A DNA stretch of 64,000 nucleotides from Limibacter armeniacum (GTDB lineage: Bacteria; Bacteroidota; Bacteroidia; Cytophagales; Flammeovirgaceae), in the NCBI RefSeq assembly GCF_036880985.1, contig NZ_JBAJNO010000009.1, positions 1,860,001 through 1,924,000 on the forward strand, written 5' to 3'. The notes below the pieces were generated by a model that had not been told where the DNA came from, ran no database searches, and was given only the letters and a program-made list of their open reading frames with translations. Shown here in pieces: positions 62,887-64,000 of the stretch (positions within the stretch are counted from its first letter, which is position 1; every line of letters begins with the position of its first letter). A program made the translations under genes and the position numbers.

Positions 62887-62887
62887 G

Positions 62888-62961
62888 TGATCCGGCCAGG
62901 ACTCGAACCTGGAACCTTCTGCTTAGAAGGCAGAAGCTCTATCCAGTTGAGCTACCGGACC
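62888..62961 (-). tRNA. tRNA-Arg (TCT), cassette 1
   Basis: Cloverleaf with acceptor GGTCCGG/CCGGATC and A discriminator. The anticodon loop CTTCTAA gives TCT. Third tRNA of the Ser-Pro-Arg cassette. Confidence 0.95.
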
Positions 62962-63018
62962 CTTTTGCCTAAGCAATATCTTAATAAATTTAGTCAGGAT
63001 AAATGACCAATGTTGTTG

Positions 63019-63093
63019 TCGGGGCGGCAGGATTCGAACCTGCGACCCCCTGCTCCCAAAGCAGGTGCGCTAACCGGGCTGCGCTACGCCCCG
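63019..63093 (-). tRNA. tRNA-Pro (TGG), cassette 1
   Basis: Acceptor CGGGGCG/CGCCCCG with A discriminator. The anticodon loop TTTGGGA gives TGG. Middle tRNA of the cassette. Confidence 0.95.
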
Positions 63094-63123
63094 AACAATT
63101 TTGGGTATTATAAAAATTACCTG

Positions 63124-63207
63124 CGGAGAGTGTGGGGATCGAACCCACGACACGAAAAACCGTGCACAGCTTAGCAGGCTGCTGCATTACCACTCTGCCA
63201 ACTCTCC
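63124..63207 (-). tRNA. tRNA-Ser (GCT), cassette 1
   Basis: A class II tRNA of 84 bases with a long variable arm. Acceptor GGAGAGT/ACTCTCC with G discriminator; anticodon loop CTGCTAA gives GCT. First tRNA of the cassette. Confidence 0.95.
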
Positions 63208-63220
63208 TTCTTTGCAGATG

Positions 63221-63250
63221 CAAAGTTAGTAGTATTTTATAATAACCAAA
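63221..63250 (-). promoter_or_regulatory. Promoter of tRNA cassette 1
   Basis: A perfect minus-strand -7 box TAACTTTG (63221-63228) and TTTG (63247-63250) are separated by 18 bases. Confidence 0.7.
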
Positions 63251-63282
63251 CTAATACATTTGATAAGTTTCATAAAGAAACG

Positions 63283-63308
63283 AAAACCACTGACGATTCA
63301 GTGGTTTT
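63283..63308 (-). terminator. Terminator of tRNA cassette 2
   Basis: A perfect 11-bp stem (AAAACCACTGA against TCAGTGGTTTT) has a CGAT loop and is followed on the minus strand by CGTTTCTTT. Confidence 0.75.
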
Positions 63309-63315
63309 AACTGTG

Positions 63316-63389
63316 TGATCCGGCCAGGACTCGAACCTGGAACCTTCTGCTTAGAAGGCAGAAGCTCTATCCAGTTGAGCTACCGGACC
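63316..63389 (-). tRNA. tRNA-Arg (TCT), cassette 2
   Basis: Same sequence as the tRNA-Arg of cassette 1, anticodon TCT, third gene of the second cassette. Confidence 0.95.
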
Positions 63390-63449
63390 AAGTTTCTTAG
63401 ATCTAAGATTTAGAAGTATACTCGAAATACACTTCAAAACATAAATTCG

Positions 63450-63524
63450 TCGGGGCGGCAGGATTCGAACCTGCGACCCCCTGCTCCCAAAGCAGGTGCG
63501 CTAACCGGGCTGCGCTACGCCCCG
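63450..63524 (-). tRNA. tRNA-Pro (TGG), cassette 2
   Basis: Same sequence as the tRNA-Pro of cassette 1, anticodon TGG, middle gene of the second cassette. Confidence 0.95.
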
Positions 63525-63546
63525 AACTTATATTCAAGAAACATTG

Positions 63547-63630
63547 CGGAGAGTGTGGGGATCGAACCCACGACACGAAAAACCGTGCACAGCTTAGCAG
63601 GCTGCTGCATTACCACTCTGCCAACTCTCC
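63547..63630 (-). tRNA. tRNA-Ser (GCT), cassette 2
   Basis: Same sequence as the tRNA-Ser of cassette 1, anticodon GCT, first gene of the second cassette. Confidence 0.95.
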
Positions 63631-63663
63631 AAACGAGAACCTGCTGTTCCCGTTATTGCGATG

Positions 63664-63696
63664 CAAATATAGCAGCCCCTTTCTCTTTATTCCAAA
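63664..63696 (-). promoter_or_regulatory. Promoter of tRNA cassette 2
   Basis: A perfect minus-strand -7 box TATATTTG (63664-63671) and TTTG (63693-63696) are separated by 21 bases. Confidence 0.65.
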
Positions 63697-63787
63697 TCGC
63701 CTCACAAAAAAATGTTAAATAAATAGCCATAATCTATTCACATGACTGATAATCAAAGAGAAATTTTTTTACTTTTTTTTATACTAT

Positions 63788-63817
63788 TTTGACTCTTAAC
63801 ATGATTCTATAAATTTG
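63788..63817 (+). promoter_or_regulatory. Promoter of the gene at 63863
   Basis: TTTG (63788-63791) and the perfect -7 box TAAATTTG (63810-63817) are separated by 18 bases. Expected leader about 39 bases. Confidence 0.7.
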
Positions 63818-63862
63818 GAAATACACAATAGACAAAAATCAACTAATCAATAAATGTAAGCG

Positions 63863-64000
63863 ATGACGTTCGGCAGAGATTTTGGAATACTGGAAGTTAC
63901 ATTGATTGTCCTGTTTGGAGTACTGTACCTAGGCTACCTGATGCGTGTACAGTTTGTAAACAAAGCCATGAAAGGTAAAGGCAATGCAGTTGCTTATAAG
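63863..64000 (+). CDS. N-terminal part of a membrane protein (possibly BatB-like VWA protein)
   Basis: The first 46 codons of a gene that runs off the right edge: a short polar start (MTFGRDFGILE), one hydrophobic helix (VTLIVLFGVLYLGYLMR) and a basic segment (VQFVNKAMKGKGNAVAYK). In Cytophagales, von Willebrand-factor-A membrane proteins of the Bat type often begin with a similar short stretch before their first helix, but this is only a suggestion. A good promoter lies 39 bases upstream. Confidence 0.45.
   Translation, partial: MTFGRDFGILEVTLIVLFGVLYLGYLMRVQFVNKAMKGKGNAVAYK

Noticed and set aside
62990-63223. 77-codon open frame over the first tRNA cassette
   Set aside because: The frame reads through tRNA-Pro and tRNA-Ser; the well-known SNPAAPT-type peptides come from translating tRNA genes.
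62888-63630. The regular spacing of direct repeats suggested a CRISPR-like array
   Set aside because: The repeated units are tRNA genes with full cloverleaf structure, not short identical repeats with unique spacers.

Overview
The window is a stretch of a Bacteroidota chromosome, most likely Cytophagales (Flammeovirgaceae-like). This rests on: the fused lpxC-fabZ gene, the zapA-rny-pheT neighbourhood, FadL/OmpP1-type porins, DUF4382, DUF6787 and WG-repeat proteins, short-form ProS, and promoters of the TTTG-N(18-21)-TAnnTTTG type instead of the E. coli -35/-10 type. The DNA is moderately AT-rich. No phage, insertion sequence, CRISPR array or rRNA operon was seen.

Layout. 1-0.95 kb: start of an RND efflux adaptor and a small exported protein (minus strand). 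1.4-4.9 kb: penicillin-binding protein 1A, an OmpA-like protein and a 40-residue membrane peptide. 4.9-10.2 kb: pheT, a coiled-coil protein, zapA and rny (minus). 10.4-15.2 kb: a GAF/coiled-coil protein, a membrane coiled-coil protein, a MATE exporter and an AP2-domain protein. 15.7-21.2 kb: an Lrp regulator, a HisA-like TIM barrel without the usual catalytic residues, a CAP-domain protein and an NtrC-type two-component pair. 21.5-29.1 kb: a lipoprotein, a DUF6787 protein, a cluster of short palindromes, and glutamate synthase with gltD frameshifted at a poly-G tract. 29.5-36.0 kb: lipoproteins, an M28 peptidase, pgk, an LEA-like lipoprotein and ruvB. 36.4-42.6 kb: a lipoprotein, ahcY, a small membrane protein, and the tRNA-Trp-secE-nusG-rplK-rplA-rplJ-rplL operon with a second tRNA-Trp. 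42.8-46.0 kb: a possible small RNA or attenuator, recO, a TRIC-like channel, a lipoprotein and an ABC ATPase. 46.1-52.9 kb: the lipid A block lpxA, lpxC-fabZ and lpxD, then a ROF-like protein, an MFS transporter and an HD hydrolase. 52.9-55.8 kb: a FadL-type porin and a low-complexity exported protein. 56.2-62.6 kb: proS, a PglD-like acyltransferase, a membrane protein and a large WG-repeat protein. 62.9-63.6 kb: a duplicated Ser-Pro-Arg tRNA cassette. The window ends inside a membrane-protein gene.

Most of the window is core metabolism and envelope biology: peptidoglycan synthesis, lipid A, translation, nitrogen assimilation and cell division. No complete new system could be demonstrated. 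The items most worth following up are: the orphan promoter/terminator unit before recO; the AP2 protein with a degenerate HNH region; the HisA-like enzyme; the poly-G frameshift in gltD; the absence of rpoBC and tuf beside the ribosomal operon; and the duplicated tRNA transcription units.
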